DNA of 64,000 nt from Aldrovandia affinis. Lineage: Eukaryota > Chordata > Actinopteri > Notacanthiformes > Halosauridae. The translations under genes and the position numbers were made by a program. Under the pieces are notes generated by a model. That model worked only from the letters and a program-made list of their open reading frames with translations. It had not been told where the DNA came from and searched no databases. Positions 24,601 through 47,100 of this stretch are shown here, piece after piece (position 1 is the stretch's first letter; the number at the start of each line of letters is the position of its first letter). Location of the stretch: contig JAINUG010000011.1 of the NCBI GenBank assembly GCA_029706075.1, positions 4,659,501 through 4,723,500 of the forward strand, written 5' to 3'.

Positions 24601-27220
24601 AAATTGTTCCTTTCTTCAATGTGATGAAGGAAAGTTCAAATCCCATTCAAAATTAATCGCTTCAGAATGAAGATTGTCCTGGAAGTTGCTCAACTTCAGT
24701 TTCTGCTTGCATGCATATACCAACCAGGAGAACAAAACATGCACACCAACAGGACAAAGGGGACTGATGTTAGTGAAGAATCTACGTCAATCCCTTTCCA
24801 TCACGCCTCTACCTTTCTTTCCCTGTTTAGCATTCTCCCCCATGGTTTCCTTTTTTCTCTCTTCTCTTTTTCCCCCTCCCTCTCATTCCGCTCCTAGGCA
24901 CCCCCTCCAGTGGAGCATTTGGAAGTGTGGGCCAGCAGCAGCCTGCTGCAATGTGTTTACTTGAACACATTATAATCAAATAAATCATATTCAGCCTAAG
25001 CCTGCTTTGTCAATGTGTTTTTGCAGTAAATGTGTTGAAATTAAATGCCAGGACCGTTTAAAGCCAGATGACCACAAAGTCAACCGGGTCGGCCGTGACA
25101 AGAGAGAGCCAAGAGCCCAGGTGAGCTATGATCTCACCTGTCATCATTAGCATGTAGCAGGCACCCTGCTTGGCCAAGCGCCCTTCGAGATGGATGCCTG
25201 GCTCTGGTGATGACAGACCCGGCCGGCCCTGTTTTCCACACTGGATTTTAACAGAGGGAAGGGCGGCGGGTTTGAGATGAGCTGAGCAGGACCCTAAGCG
25301 GAACACGGTGAGCTGCTTGTAAAGCCTGACTCCATCTGTCAGTGAACAAGAGGAGTCCTGATAGAAAGTGGGTAAAGAGATTCTTACATTTTCCAACTGA
25401 ATGATTGACTCCCTCTTTTTGTTCGTTCTGTTACCTTATTGCAGGTCTTAATTAGTTCACTGGGTGCCACTGATTGGATGAGAGTTTAACTCACTTGTTG
25501 GACCAGGTGTCAATCTGCTGGTAGTTGAAAGAAATACCCAAAACCCCCAGGATCTCCAAGTGCATGAGTGGACACTATGGCCTAATTACAAGCCACCATC
25601 TACCAGACTCATCTACCAATCTTCTAAAGCTTTCCCTTCTTTCCTTGAAGACAATCAAACCCAGAGTTTTCTCAACACGACTTCACAAGAGGCCTAAAAT
25701 GTTGGTCTGGCTGGTACAGGTCGGGTGCGCCGCGCCCCCCTCAGCTGATTTTGGGAACTGGTCCCGGCTCATTTGAGGCTCACTGGCACAGCATGAGGAA
25801 GGCCTGTAGTCCCACAGTGGAAATTAGTAATGGTATGGAGGAGGAGGGGGAGAAATTAAAACATTTCCCCTAACATTACAGATCATTACACCCTGGCATA
25901 ACGCTGTGTAGGACCATGCTTGCCAACTTAAATACATTACACAGAGCTGGGAGAAACTGTTTATTTACATGCTGTTTCAAGTCTTTGAGTTCCACAGGGA
26001 TCTGTTCTTTTCGTAATATTGTAAATTGAAATGTTATATTAGGCAACTGAAAGTTAAAGTATGTTTTAAGACGGCTTATTCTGTTGACATCTTTTCCCTG
26101 ATTGGCGACTGTTTGGGTTCAGCTTGTTACTAAACAAGTATATAATAATGGAAAAAATAAATACATTTCACAGAATTAATGTATGCAACCTGAAAACACT
26201 TAAATGTGTGTACAAGCAGGCAGCCAGGACAGACTAACGTGCTAACCACACTTAGCTATGTTGATAAATATTCTGACTCAAAAATAGTCACTTAGTTAGT
26301 TAAATAATTAAAAAGAAAGTTTACATATAAATATAAATAATAATAAAGTTTATCGGAAGTGTGAGATGCTGCCGACATGGAGTAATGAAACCCACACGTA
26401 CATTGATTTTTAAAAAAGGCGAAATGAACTATTCACAATCCATTTTACTTTCTAAACTTAGGCCCATGGCTCTTGTTCCGGCTTTTTGGTCCTCCTTGCT
26501 TTTGTGTCACATCTAAATAGCACACAGATGGTAACACGGTTCACCTTGGCTGCGGCTAATCCAGACATGAGGGCAACACTGTGCCTTGTGCCTTTGGCCT
26601 ATATCTTAACTCTTTAAGATATAGGCCATAACTTGTGCCCCAATGAACCTGCGGTTTAGCACACCGGGGGATGGGGGTGTTCATATCTCCGTTTGACTGA
26701 TAATTGATGCATTAACCCCAGAGGTTTGGTGATTGGTTATCTACAGGAATGCGACAATCCGGACATGCTCAAATATGGGCGCTATACTTCCACACAAGTG
26801 ACGATGTGAGCATCACACAGTAACTTCTCCTGGGAAACTCTGCTCGGTAACCATCTGCAAGCTCTTGACTAATGTTATATTTTACATTATGGAGCAGTTA
26901 ATCTGCTGTTCATTTTAGACCATCTTGTCAATTGTTTACTCAGCTTTATCAGTAAGGGTGGACAGTATGTGGCTGGATGAGAAAGCTTTCTTTATCTTGT
27001 CTAACTGTGACGTTCTCAAGGATGCAGTCTTGTCAGAAGATGTCCGTTGAGTGTTTGGTAGTGACAATCTCCTTGGCGTTGAAAGAATTCTCACGCAGTT
27101 CACTCTGGGTGCCATGAAAGCTTTGAAACATTACCTTTAATGACCTCAATGGAAGGTTCCTGGTTACATGGCCACATCAAAAACCCCTTTCTCCAGTAGC
27201 CTATGTAAACAGATATGTAG
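21693..27220. other. Long intergenic stretch without recognised gene
   Basis: I found no domain-bearing frame or repeat body here. A 22-bp direct duplication (TGAAACATCACAAGTTTTAT core, near 23040-23086) and a perfect 15-bp hairpin (26595-26628) are noted separately or in passing. A hydrophobic 125-codon frame at 24083-24460 on the minus strand has no support. The 25.06-25.40 kb part is GC-richer and could be conserved non-coding sequence. Confidence 0.45.
26595..26628. repeat. Perfect hairpin, 15-bp arms, 4-nt loop
   Basis: TGGCCTATATCTTAA, then CTCT, then TTAAGATATAGGCCA. It is not part of a recognised element. Confidence 0.95.
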
Positions 27221-27222
27221 TA

Positions 27223-27704
27223 CAGTAGAACCTCTGAGACACAAATGTTTTGGTAATGTTTGCAACTTTGAAAGTGTCAAAATACACAAATTTTAAGGAT
27301 TTGAATCCTTTATTGATCGTAATTGTTACTTACATTATTGTAGCCTCCTTTTTTAAAGTCTACTGACAATTTTAGCCTAGCAAGAAATCTCCTTTTCAGC
27401 GACCCTCTATCTTTGGCCTTTTTTGCCAAATTGTTTGACTTTGTTTCTCCTTTTTTATATCAAACATTGATGATTTTCCCACATTGTGTTCTTTAGCAAT
27501 AGTACTAAGACATGCCCGTGTCCAATTTTGACAGTATTTAGAAGTTTTTAATCAATGGGAAAGTGTGACTCCTTTCAGTTTAATGCTCACCTTTTTGCAT
27601 CAGTGATATCAAGCTTGACACTGAGAAGGTGTAATTGCGTATGCTTCTTCTGTTGCGTACCCTGTTAGTCTAACTCTGAGGTCCCTATCTCTGAGGTACT
27701 ACTG
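27223..27704 (-). mobile_element. pogo/Tigger-like element, 482-bp deleted copy
   Basis: The ends CAGTAGAACCTCTGAGA and (reverse complement) CAGTAGTACCTCAGAGAT are flanked by TA. On the minus strand a frame reads IAKEHNVGKSSMFDIKKEK, the helix-turn-helix pattern of CENP-B/pogo-type DNA-binding domains. No DDE region remains. The fit of terminal repeats, TA target and HTH supports the class; the exact family is uncertain. Confidence 0.68.
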
Positions 27705-28197
27705 TAGATGTGCTTTATCACGCAAACCTTTAAGTAAACAAATAGAAAATGTTAGGCTGCATTCGCAGAGTGCAAACCACAGGGTTTATGGCCACCATCA
27801 GACTATTACAGCCAAGAGCCCTGAATGGAAGCCATGTCCATATACACTACATATTGCAGCAGAGCACCAAGGTGGGCATAAAATCTGATCTTTCACCAAA
27901 GGTTCATCATGCAAACCCATACAAACACAGTCCCAAATGTTAAACCACTAGCAAATGCATCCTACAATTCCATTCTGTGTCATCACCATAGAATTAATGA
28001 AAAAATGATTTGAGGAGCTCACAACAGAGAATCATGGGAAAGATTCCTTTCAGTCCAGGTCATGTGCCTGCACACTAGAATCATTGTTTTGTTAAAGATA
28101 TCCATGGCCAGGATCCACTCAACATTTGTTCTGGACTTTGACTCACCATTAAATGCAAGTGTTTGTTTTTGTTTTTCTTTAAAAAAAACACATTTTG
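27705..28197. other. No gene or repeat recognised
   Basis: Ordinary non-coding sequence between the pogo-like element and a SINE. Confidence 0.5.
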
Positions 28198-28442
28198 GGC
28201 CCCCGGGTGGCATAACGGTAAAATAACTCTTCCGGAGTGCAGTTGCCAGTCCGGCTCTGGCCAAGAGTACTGCTAGGGGGCGGCAATTGGCTGACCACCC
28301 CAGGGAGAGGGGAGGGAAGCCGGCATGAGCTGTCTGCAGAGAGCTTCTCTGGCTGTATCAGAATCATGGTCAGCAACGGGAGAGTTCCGTCTTGGAGGAG
28401 GCACAAAAAGGGTACAATTGGCCACTAAATTGAGAGAAAAAA
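28198..28442 (+). repeat. tRNA-derived SINE (family A), internally deleted
   Basis: Starts GGGCCCCCGGGTGGCATAAC, continues with CCCAGGGAGAGGGGAGGG and CTTGGAGGAGGC, and ends in an A-rich tail. The B-box region is missing compared with the 3.3-kb copy. Confidence 0.78.
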
Positions 28443-30314
28443 AAATGAATTCAAAATTACCTTGCCAAACTGACTGCAAATATTTGGAAGTTAAAGTTAT
28501 AGGATAAAAAGAAGTTGATTGAATCATGGCCAACATTTTAAATCAGCAGCATATTTTCTGTCATTAACCTCTGAAGCATTGCCATACAGCACTATCTGTT
28601 TGATTAGCTGACCACCCTTACAGAGGGCAACATATATTGTCAATATTAACAATTTATATAGCTGAACATTTGTCTGAAGTGATTTAAGGTAAGAACCTGA
28701 CAACTGCAGTGCCTCTCTAATGATTCAAACCTGTAGTCTTCTGGTCATAGGCACAGTCCTGTAACCACTGCTGTCTTACTTCCTTTGGCCATTTAACATT
28801 TGCCCAAGGCACCTTTGCTTTGGCAGGGGAAGACTCTTTGTGCTTGATCGTTGGCCACAGACTTATGTCCGATGACTTCAAGCCTCACATTGACTTCAGT
28901 TGTGGCTGTTTCCTGCCAAGATGAACAAGCTCAATCACCCTATCAGGCTCTGGGCCTCGTGTTAAAGAGACAGCGTGTTCCCTGGAGATCCCCGCTCCCC
29001 ACACTAATGGATGATGTCAAGAGCTGTGAGAGAAGAGGACAAGATTGGTGAAGATTTTGTATAAAGACTTATAAAAGAGCACATTTTCTTAAGTTATACT
29101 AACTCATACTGTACATACCTAGAAACACAATGCACACAGTATTTAGCCAGATGTGGTACTTTGTCAGTGCAAAGAGTTGGCGATGTGTTAGATTTCAGTG
29201 ATTTTATCTCACCGCGATCCTCTTCCCCTCTCGTATCCCAGGGAGTCTGAGGGAAGATGCCCCAAAATTGCTGTGGCTTGCCACCCCATGTGTATTTTTA
29301 AAATCCAGTGAATCATACACTGGCCTTATCCCCCTGCCCTGTAATCCCGTTCCCCAACATGTGTCTGCTTTGAACCAGGCCATTGACCCCCCACACGGCC
29401 GCTCTGGATGTTTCCACTGTGCGAGCACCCCACGCAGTTCCCTCTCCATGCACTTGGCCTTTGTCTCACAATAGCATATACTGTCCAAACACTGTCCCAT
29501 CAGCTGGCTCATGAATGCCACACAAAAATGCGCTCTGCTGACCTTATGTCACCCCCCCCCCACCCCATTTTTCCTTGAAGGGCGAAGGCTATGGACCAGA
29601 GTGGAAGCAAAGGTAGTTTCCCAATCTTTGCCATGGTCCCCAATGGGGCAGGTGGGAACTCTGCTCTGCTGTAAATGTGTCATTTGCAGAAGAGAGTCAT
29701 TCACACATGGAGTCATTAAGCAGGTCTATGACGAAAGGGGCGCTCTCTACAGAATCGTTTTGGTAAAGACAACACAAAGGTAATAAAACCCCGATTAGCA
29801 GACTTCTCTTTTGGGGGCTCTCTTCAGACAGAACCGCTTGCTAAAATAAATCAAATAAAATTAGACCAGCCGTTTGAAATTAATGTTAAATTGTATATAA
29901 TCACTTGGCAAATAATTTATATCGATTTACGATACTTACAAGTGGCACATTACTAATTAGCCATTTATATACCGTTATTCACGCCAGATTCAGGGAAAAT
30001 AAGCAAAATGCGAAGCAACTTTGTGCCACTGAAAAACATGTATATGCACCCCACACAGCTCTGATGAAAAGCTGCTTCATTTCATGGTCTCTGGTCAAAA
30101 TTCTCATATTCATACCCTACGCTTGGGAAACCCTACATCATTAATATTCTCTCAGCCAAGGATTCAATTATCAGTAAATAATTGTGATATTGTTGAAATA
30201 AATGACCCAAACAAGAAATTTTTATTAAAAACACTTAAGACTTCTATTATGATGCTTATATTAAGTATAATTTAAATAAGCTTTCTTTCTGTCCCCCAGT
30301 ACAAACAACAACTG
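28443..30314. other. No gene recognised, downstream of tmem167a
   Basis: The segment separates a SINE from the tmem167a 3' end. GC content rises between 28.8 and 29.8 kb but I see no splice-bounded coding pattern. Confidence 0.45.
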
Positions 30315-40320
<10,006 letters not shown>

Positions 40321-40439
40321 ATGGAAATGACGTAAGCGCTTCTGTGATTGGTTTATTAGGAGTCCGCGCTAAAGAGCCAATGACGAATGCATAGTTGTTA
40401 CTATACAAGGTGACGCATTTTAACAGTCAAATTAATTGG

Positions 40440-40502
40440 TTCTTTTTATGATAGACTCGATTTTGACACTTGCAAGAACGCGGAAGTGCCTAGAGTTTTA
40501 AG
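40440..40502 (+). other. xrcc4: Candidate non-coding first exon of xrcc4
   Basis: The plus strand reads CGGAAGTGCC then TTTTAAG|GTAGGC, a good donor at 40503. It sits about 225 bp from the divergent tmem167a start. xrcc4 translation begins in the next exon, so a short untranslated first exon is expected here. There is no ATG in the segment. The left boundary is a guess. Confidence 0.4.
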
Positions 40503-42407
40503 GTAGGCTGGAAATCATGAAATGTTGAAATTACAGTAGCAAGAAACGAGAATGAGCGATACTACAATTATTATACGTATATCTAATTTATGCAAACGTA
40601 GTTTACTATGCACATTCATTACGACACATAAACAGACGCATTGTTGGCAACTTAAAACCGAGGCCGAACATGCCTGAACAAGGCAGGCTTGATACACAGT
40701 ATGGTCATGATATAATGTTTTTGGGCTAGCTACGCTTATAAAACCTAAAAGCAGTTTTTAGGATACAGTTCGGATAATGCAAGAGAGAGATAGATAATTT
40801 AGTTGGGGTAGCGTATTACGGCCAGCTGAGGTATTGTAACGTACATTATGTAAAAAAAAATATATATATTCACGCCCCCTTTTGTCATCACGCCTCATAA
40901 ACACATTTAAACCAAGCAACGGACTCTCCTTAAATACAAAAATAATAAATAAATAAATAAAAACAATAATGCAATTTCGTTACAGGAAAGTGACCATTAT
41001 GTGTGTGCACAGAATGCCAATTTATGATTCAACGGTTCATATTTGGAATGGAATTGGCTATATAAGTGGTCCTTTTCGCCACATCTAACGTTAGTTGCAT
41101 TATATGGCTTAGTTATATCTAAAAACATTTAGAAAATATATAAGTATACTGTATGGGCGTTGTATCCTTCTTAACTATGGGAAAGTTCGTTACGATGCTG
41201 AAATTATATTTTTTTCTTCGTTTTGTCCTTCCTGTCTTTCGCCACCCAAATAATTATCCTGCCATAATATGCAACGTGATCACGTCTTATGGGGGTGATT
41301 GGTTGAGAAAGGGTCCGCTATGGGTCCACTATGACTATGGAAGGGATAAGAACAATAACAGTCAGTCTGTAAATCAAAACAAACTTAATGAAATTTTTTA
41401 TAAATATTACAAAATCCCCCCCAAAAATGATGTACCAAATGATACACAAACAATCTTCTGATTGAATGTTCTCCCTAAAACCTTTCTGTGCCACACAACA
41501 GCATTTCCACCCACCTCCCCCCAAAATAGTTAACATCTTGATTACATTTAAAACATGTTTTTGAGAATCCTCTGTGCCCCATATATTTGAGGAATTCTCG
41601 AGACATAACAAAATGTTTATAAAATGTTTAGTGTATGCTGGATTGTGAACCACAAATAAATCAGTGGTAATTTATAAGAATAGTGGCGCTGCACTTTGCT
41701 CAAAGGGACCAAATGGTTTTGAGTCTTTGGGGAGCTGACTTGATGCTCCTCCAAATACTGTATGTGCTATAGAATCCTACACTCGAAGTTTTTTGTAAGC
41801 AAATACGTTTTCAGTCAAACTTTTAGGGAGCTGTTTATAGTTAGCTGTATTGAATAATGAACAGAATATATGTTGATTTGGTGACTGGACAGAAAATATT
41901 ATGAATCATTACCAGCATGTTGAATTTGACAGTGTATTGACAGTGGACTAAATACCAAATTAATTTTCAGCACATTGGAAGCCATTCAGACACTGCCTGT
42001 CTTCATCTTAATGGGCAAATGGCAAAGTGAACAAACAAAAAAAAGTTAAACATAACTCAATTTAAAGTGAAATGCATTAGAAACTGGAAGCAGGCTTTAC
42101 AGATTTAGTCTCCTATCCCTCATGTTTGTGTTTTGAAGACAGCAATACAGTGCATTTATGAATTATATTTTTTATTTAAAATGAGAAGAATTAAGAATGT
42201 TACCCTTGTGGACCTGAGTGACTCAGTTTGTCACAAGCGCAGTCTAAGCCCTATAGCCTAGACAACGCTGGTTCAAATGCGCACGTCATTAGTTGACGAC
42301 GGTATAACTGCAGCGGTGGGACATTATAAGGTGGAGTTATGTCGGCCAGGTTTCCCTAGTCACTGCTGCAGAAGCGCCCCCTAGCTGCTATATAGGTTAG
42401 CCGTTAC
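40503..42407. other. xrcc4 intron 1, first part
   Basis: AT-rich. Poly(A) and AAAT runs lie near 40.85-40.97 kb. No exon was seen. Confidence 0.5.
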
Positions 42408-43259
42408 TAGGGCTGGGCGATATGACCAAACCCCATACCAAGATATATTGTAACATTTACCTCGGTTACAATAAATGTAACGATATTTTTTTAACCTGGG
42501 TTCACAATACGCATTTTTCATTAGCGTTATGACCCTGTGCAAATCGGGACCATGTCCTTAGCGAGGTGATGGGTTATCGCATCAGTGATCTCATTCCAAC
42601 GGTGTGAGTTTTTTTGCATCAGGAATTGCATTAGTAAATGGTTCAGCAATAGACAGTTGCTTTCGTGATTCACTGCTTTTGGCAGGTGTGCACTTGGCAT
42701 CTAACTCTTTTTTCTTGGCCATGCATCATATTGTATGACGTAGTTATGTTTTAAGTGATGGAACAAATTGCTCGTGTTCCCCTTTGAAACCGCCACTGAT
42801 TTTCGGCACTGCTTACACAAAACATCAGTCTGGTCTTTATCGACTTTTCTGTATCCAAAGTAGGCTAATCCCACACAACAGATAGAGTCCCCTTTTGATA
42901 CCAGTTTTTCGTCTTCATTTGAGACGTCGTTTCCGCGACCTAAGTTGGGTTCGGCACTGATTTCTTGTCCCTTTTAAATTTACGATGCACACACAGTCGA
43001 TTGAGGACGGCTGATTGTTGTAGGCTAAACTTGGCTACTTTTGGTTTCAGAGGAGCGGTAGATGAAACGGTGCGCAGTCGCAAACGGAATACGGATGTCA
43101 TTGGCTGAATTAAAGGCATAGATAGATGAAAGAGTTTAGTTACTACTTGCATTGGAGGAATGTTGTCTGTCGGCGGACATACTGTCATGTGCAAAATTAG
43201 GTCGGGAAGAGATCTATTATGTCGGTATCGTTACATTTTCGGTAGATCACCCAGTCCTA
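42408..43259 (-). mobile_element. hAT element, 852 bp, keeps only a BED zinc finger
   Basis: The ends TAGGGCTGGGCGATATGACC and (reverse complement) TAGGACTGGGTGATCTACCG lie between GCCGTTAC and GCAGTTAC, an 8-bp target duplication with one mismatch. On the minus strand about 42868-42735 encodes FGYRKVDKDQTDVLCKQCRK then GNTSNLFHHLKHN. This is a BED finger with the C-x2-C and H-x4-H type ligands (the last ligand reads N here). No transposase core or dimerisation region is present. Confidence 0.85.
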
Positions 43260-43970
43260 GCAGTTACCTTTAGTGCGAGATGCACCTCTCTTTCCCCTTT
43301 CACAGAGATAGTACACTGTGTCATTTTTGATTGTTGAAAATTGTCACTGGCTCTGGGGCTGCGTATTGGAGGAGTGGATCTGCCTTAGCTGCAGTGCTCC
43401 CTGTGCAGGTATTGGTGGCAAGGCAAGGTTCGAGATCGCAGCTTCATAGTTTCCAAACGAAACAAGAAAAGTAGGCGGAAAATCATTCATTAATTTGTGT
43501 AAAGAAAAATAGACTTAGATACAGAGCAGCATACATTTTCAGAACCCCACATCTAACGAATAAACCTTATTGGAACTTGCTATTCCAGGGAATCGTCAGG
43601 GAATTAATTGGTAATGGTAAATGGCCAGTTCTTCAATTGGCCATTTACAATAAAGAGGGCTGGCATCGTTACGGTGCATGGCTCACTTGAGCTCAGGATT
43701 GATAGCATGTGTGGCTACCAAGGGGGGAGTCAGGAAAAACAACATCTATGTATAATTTATAAGACAAACTAAAACGTACTCCATGCGATGGTGTGAAAAT
43801 GGACAGCTCATACATGGCTGGATTCACTGTGTTGTTTTTACTGGTGATGTAAGAGACTGTGACAGAGAGACAGAGGCAGGCAGCCTGTTGTATGCGCAAA
43901 AGTGCTTGCTGTGACAGTGGCTGGACAGAAACAGAATTAGTGGGACACAGACCATTGAAAATATAGAGGA
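43260..43970. other. xrcc4 intron 1, no feature recognised
   Basis: A short inverted pair (AATGGCCA near 43620 and TGGCCATT near 43638, with AATTG between) is the only structure seen. Confidence 0.5.
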
Positions 43971-43974
43971 GGAT

Positions 43975-44192
<218 letters not shown>

Positions 44193-47100
44193 GAGTGGGT
44201 GCAGACAGCAGTGTTAAACCTGCCAAGGGAGAATGCATTATCATTTTCAGACTATTGTGCATTGTGCTAAATAGAAGATCTTGTAGACTTGTGGCTAGTT
44301 AATCTTGATAAACACTTAATAGAAAATTGTTGACCCAATGACTGTAGTGTTTCAGGATTTTGATTAACCAGTCAGATTCTGTTGCCCTGTACTTCTCATG
44401 TGCATTGAAAACAACAAGATTATGTCATATTTAGTATCTCACATGATAGTGAAACAATATGCTGTAATGACAGGTGTATTATGTTCATATTTGTAGATGC
44501 TTGCAGTCCCAGTGGTGCCAGGAAATGTTTTGGGGTTGTGCGTATCAGGCTAATATTTTTATTCCTTATCATACATTTAAAGAAATTATTTATTTAGTGG
44601 TGGGGCAGTTGTTTTAAAGCACATTTGAAAGCTTACCAAAAAAATGTGATGCCTTTTGGGGAGGTGTCAATAAGGGAACGTGTTTCAGCACTTTAGAAGT
44701 GAAATGATGGCACTTGATTCTAGTCTTGTGTTTGTTTTCAGAGATTTTTATTTGCTTGTTCAGCCTTGTCAAGTAATAAGCACATCATATTTCCTTGTAT
44801 TTAGCCCCTACAATGCCATCTGATGCTGATTTAAACAGACGCAGCTATGCCATAGATCAAGGTAAATTAACCTTAGTGCCAGATTTTCTTGTATGCATGC
44901 TTAGCAGTCAGGATCAACAGTAAATCTGATGGTCCCAGTCCACTTCAGCCCTATAAAACAAATTATCCAAAATTCTGTGCTGTCAAGTGTCCAACATTTT
45001 AATTTGACTTATTCCATACCAACGCATATGTGACTCAGCATCTAGAAATGAAGCAAGTCGAAAGTGATAACACTACATTTCTTTAGGTAATCAAGAGTAG
45101 CACATGGGTTAAGCCTACTTCTTTTACAATGCAATAGCTTATACTAGCACATTGAATTAGGCTATCTCAGCACAAGCAAACTGTTATAATAATGGTCTGT
45201 TGGTGGTCAGACATGGAACTCTGCAGAGATCAAAGCTAACAGTAACGAAAGTTAGTGGGAGGTGCCCTTATTATTGGCAATCAGGACTGTGTTGTCCCTG
45301 ACAATGATGATGTCTAGTTTTCTCTGTGATGTCATCCTTCTGTGTTTCACCTTGGTCAGGTCTAGAAATTCCTATCCACAGTCTGAACGTAGACTAGGTT
45401 TATATTGGGAGAAACCATTCACATAGACCACTGTCAAATTGTGAAGGGAACAAGTTATGAGAATGGAGAATGGCAATATTTATGGTGTGGAAAACGTTTG
45501 AAAAAGTTTACACAGTTTTGAAAACTATAGACTTGAGAGGGATGAAGGAGACCTGAATACACACTGTTGTAGAAAATATATAAAAATCTGAAACCGAAAA
45601 TCCACAATATTAAAAAATATTTTTGCTCAATTCATTACATAAAGTGCACCGGTGCAAAGAGTGAGGAGCACATTTCAGTCACAAGAACATCATCAGCTGG
45701 AAATTAATAAATAAAAACCAAACAGCTCTTTGAAACACCACTAATCTTATCCCTTTGGTGTCTTTACCTAAAAAGGCTGTTCCAGACTTGTAATTAGTTC
45801 ATTGTTTAGTGACTTAGTGAGAGTTTTCATTCAGGTCTAGCCTTGCTTTGCAGTATATGTGTATATTTTGTGCTATATTTTCACTTGTGCTTAGTTACTA
45901 AGGACACAATGATATAACCTAAAATGCTCTAGAGAGGCATGATTCTTGTTAAGCTCGGTACTTCGTAGTGCTATAGCTTTCTCTGATGTTTCTGCCTGCA
46001 GGCACATCATAGTTTACAAGCTCAAAGCATGTTGGGAATGCTTCTTAATTATACCACCGTAGCTACCATACAACGGAGGCTGCATCTATTATTAGGAAAC
46101 CACTAATCTCTGAAAAACACCTTGAATTAGTGGCCGGGGCTATCTGCGGTTTGACCCGAGTTTCTCACAGATCTAAATCTTCCGTGCCGAGTCTGACCTC
46201 TCATCGCCGCGCGCTGCTCAGAGCTCGGGAAGACCTGGCACAAATTGGATGCCATAGATCACAGGGAGCAATCCCGCAGCGACGTCTCCTTTATTTCGGG
46301 GAACATCATTTTTCCCCCTGACAAAATGATGACACTCACATCGAAGGAATTTCCTTTTTATCAGCCCCATCTCTGCTGGTGTCGACTGAAAGTTAGCTTT
46401 TATCTTTGTATTTATTGCGGCCTGATTAATATCCAAGGGTCTTTTCCTTCTGACCTGAAAAGACAAACTTCACAAAAGAGTGGAAGTGCTTTTATTAATT
46501 GCATCAATATGAACCATTTCAAAAAGTCCAGCACTGAACGCTGAAATTGGGGTTTAATTGCACCGGAAGGTGTGTGTCTTTGCGTGTCGGTTCACGTCTT
46601 GCTTGTCTCTGACAGATAAAAGACAAAATAGACGCAAGCAGGGTGTATTGGGACGGTTTTAGCTATTGCTAATCCCAGGAGCGTGGTCTAATCTTGTTAA
46701 CGGGCCTCCCCTCCTGCTGATGAACTATCTCTCACAGAATTTAGAAGGTGGTGTCACATGGTCACATGGACTGTCACTTTTTCAGCTTCTTCTGACCCCC
46801 CCCACTGTGAATCCTTCTGAGACCTGACATAGAGGCTTTGCAGACAGCACCAGGCTTTGATACCATGCAGGGGAAGGCTTGCTGCTTAGAGAGAGAGCGG
46901 TGATTGAGTCTCTATGGGGCAGGTGACAGGGGTGGGTGGGATAGGGTACAGGGTTCAGCAGCATGGCACCAATGCTTGGATCACACAGCCATCTGGCTAA
47001 AGTAGGGGTTGAGGTTTATATTATGTTGCAGTCGTGAATATGAAAATTGCAGTTTCTTTTTCTTCATCTGTTTTTTTGCTCGACATTTAACCCTTTTTTT

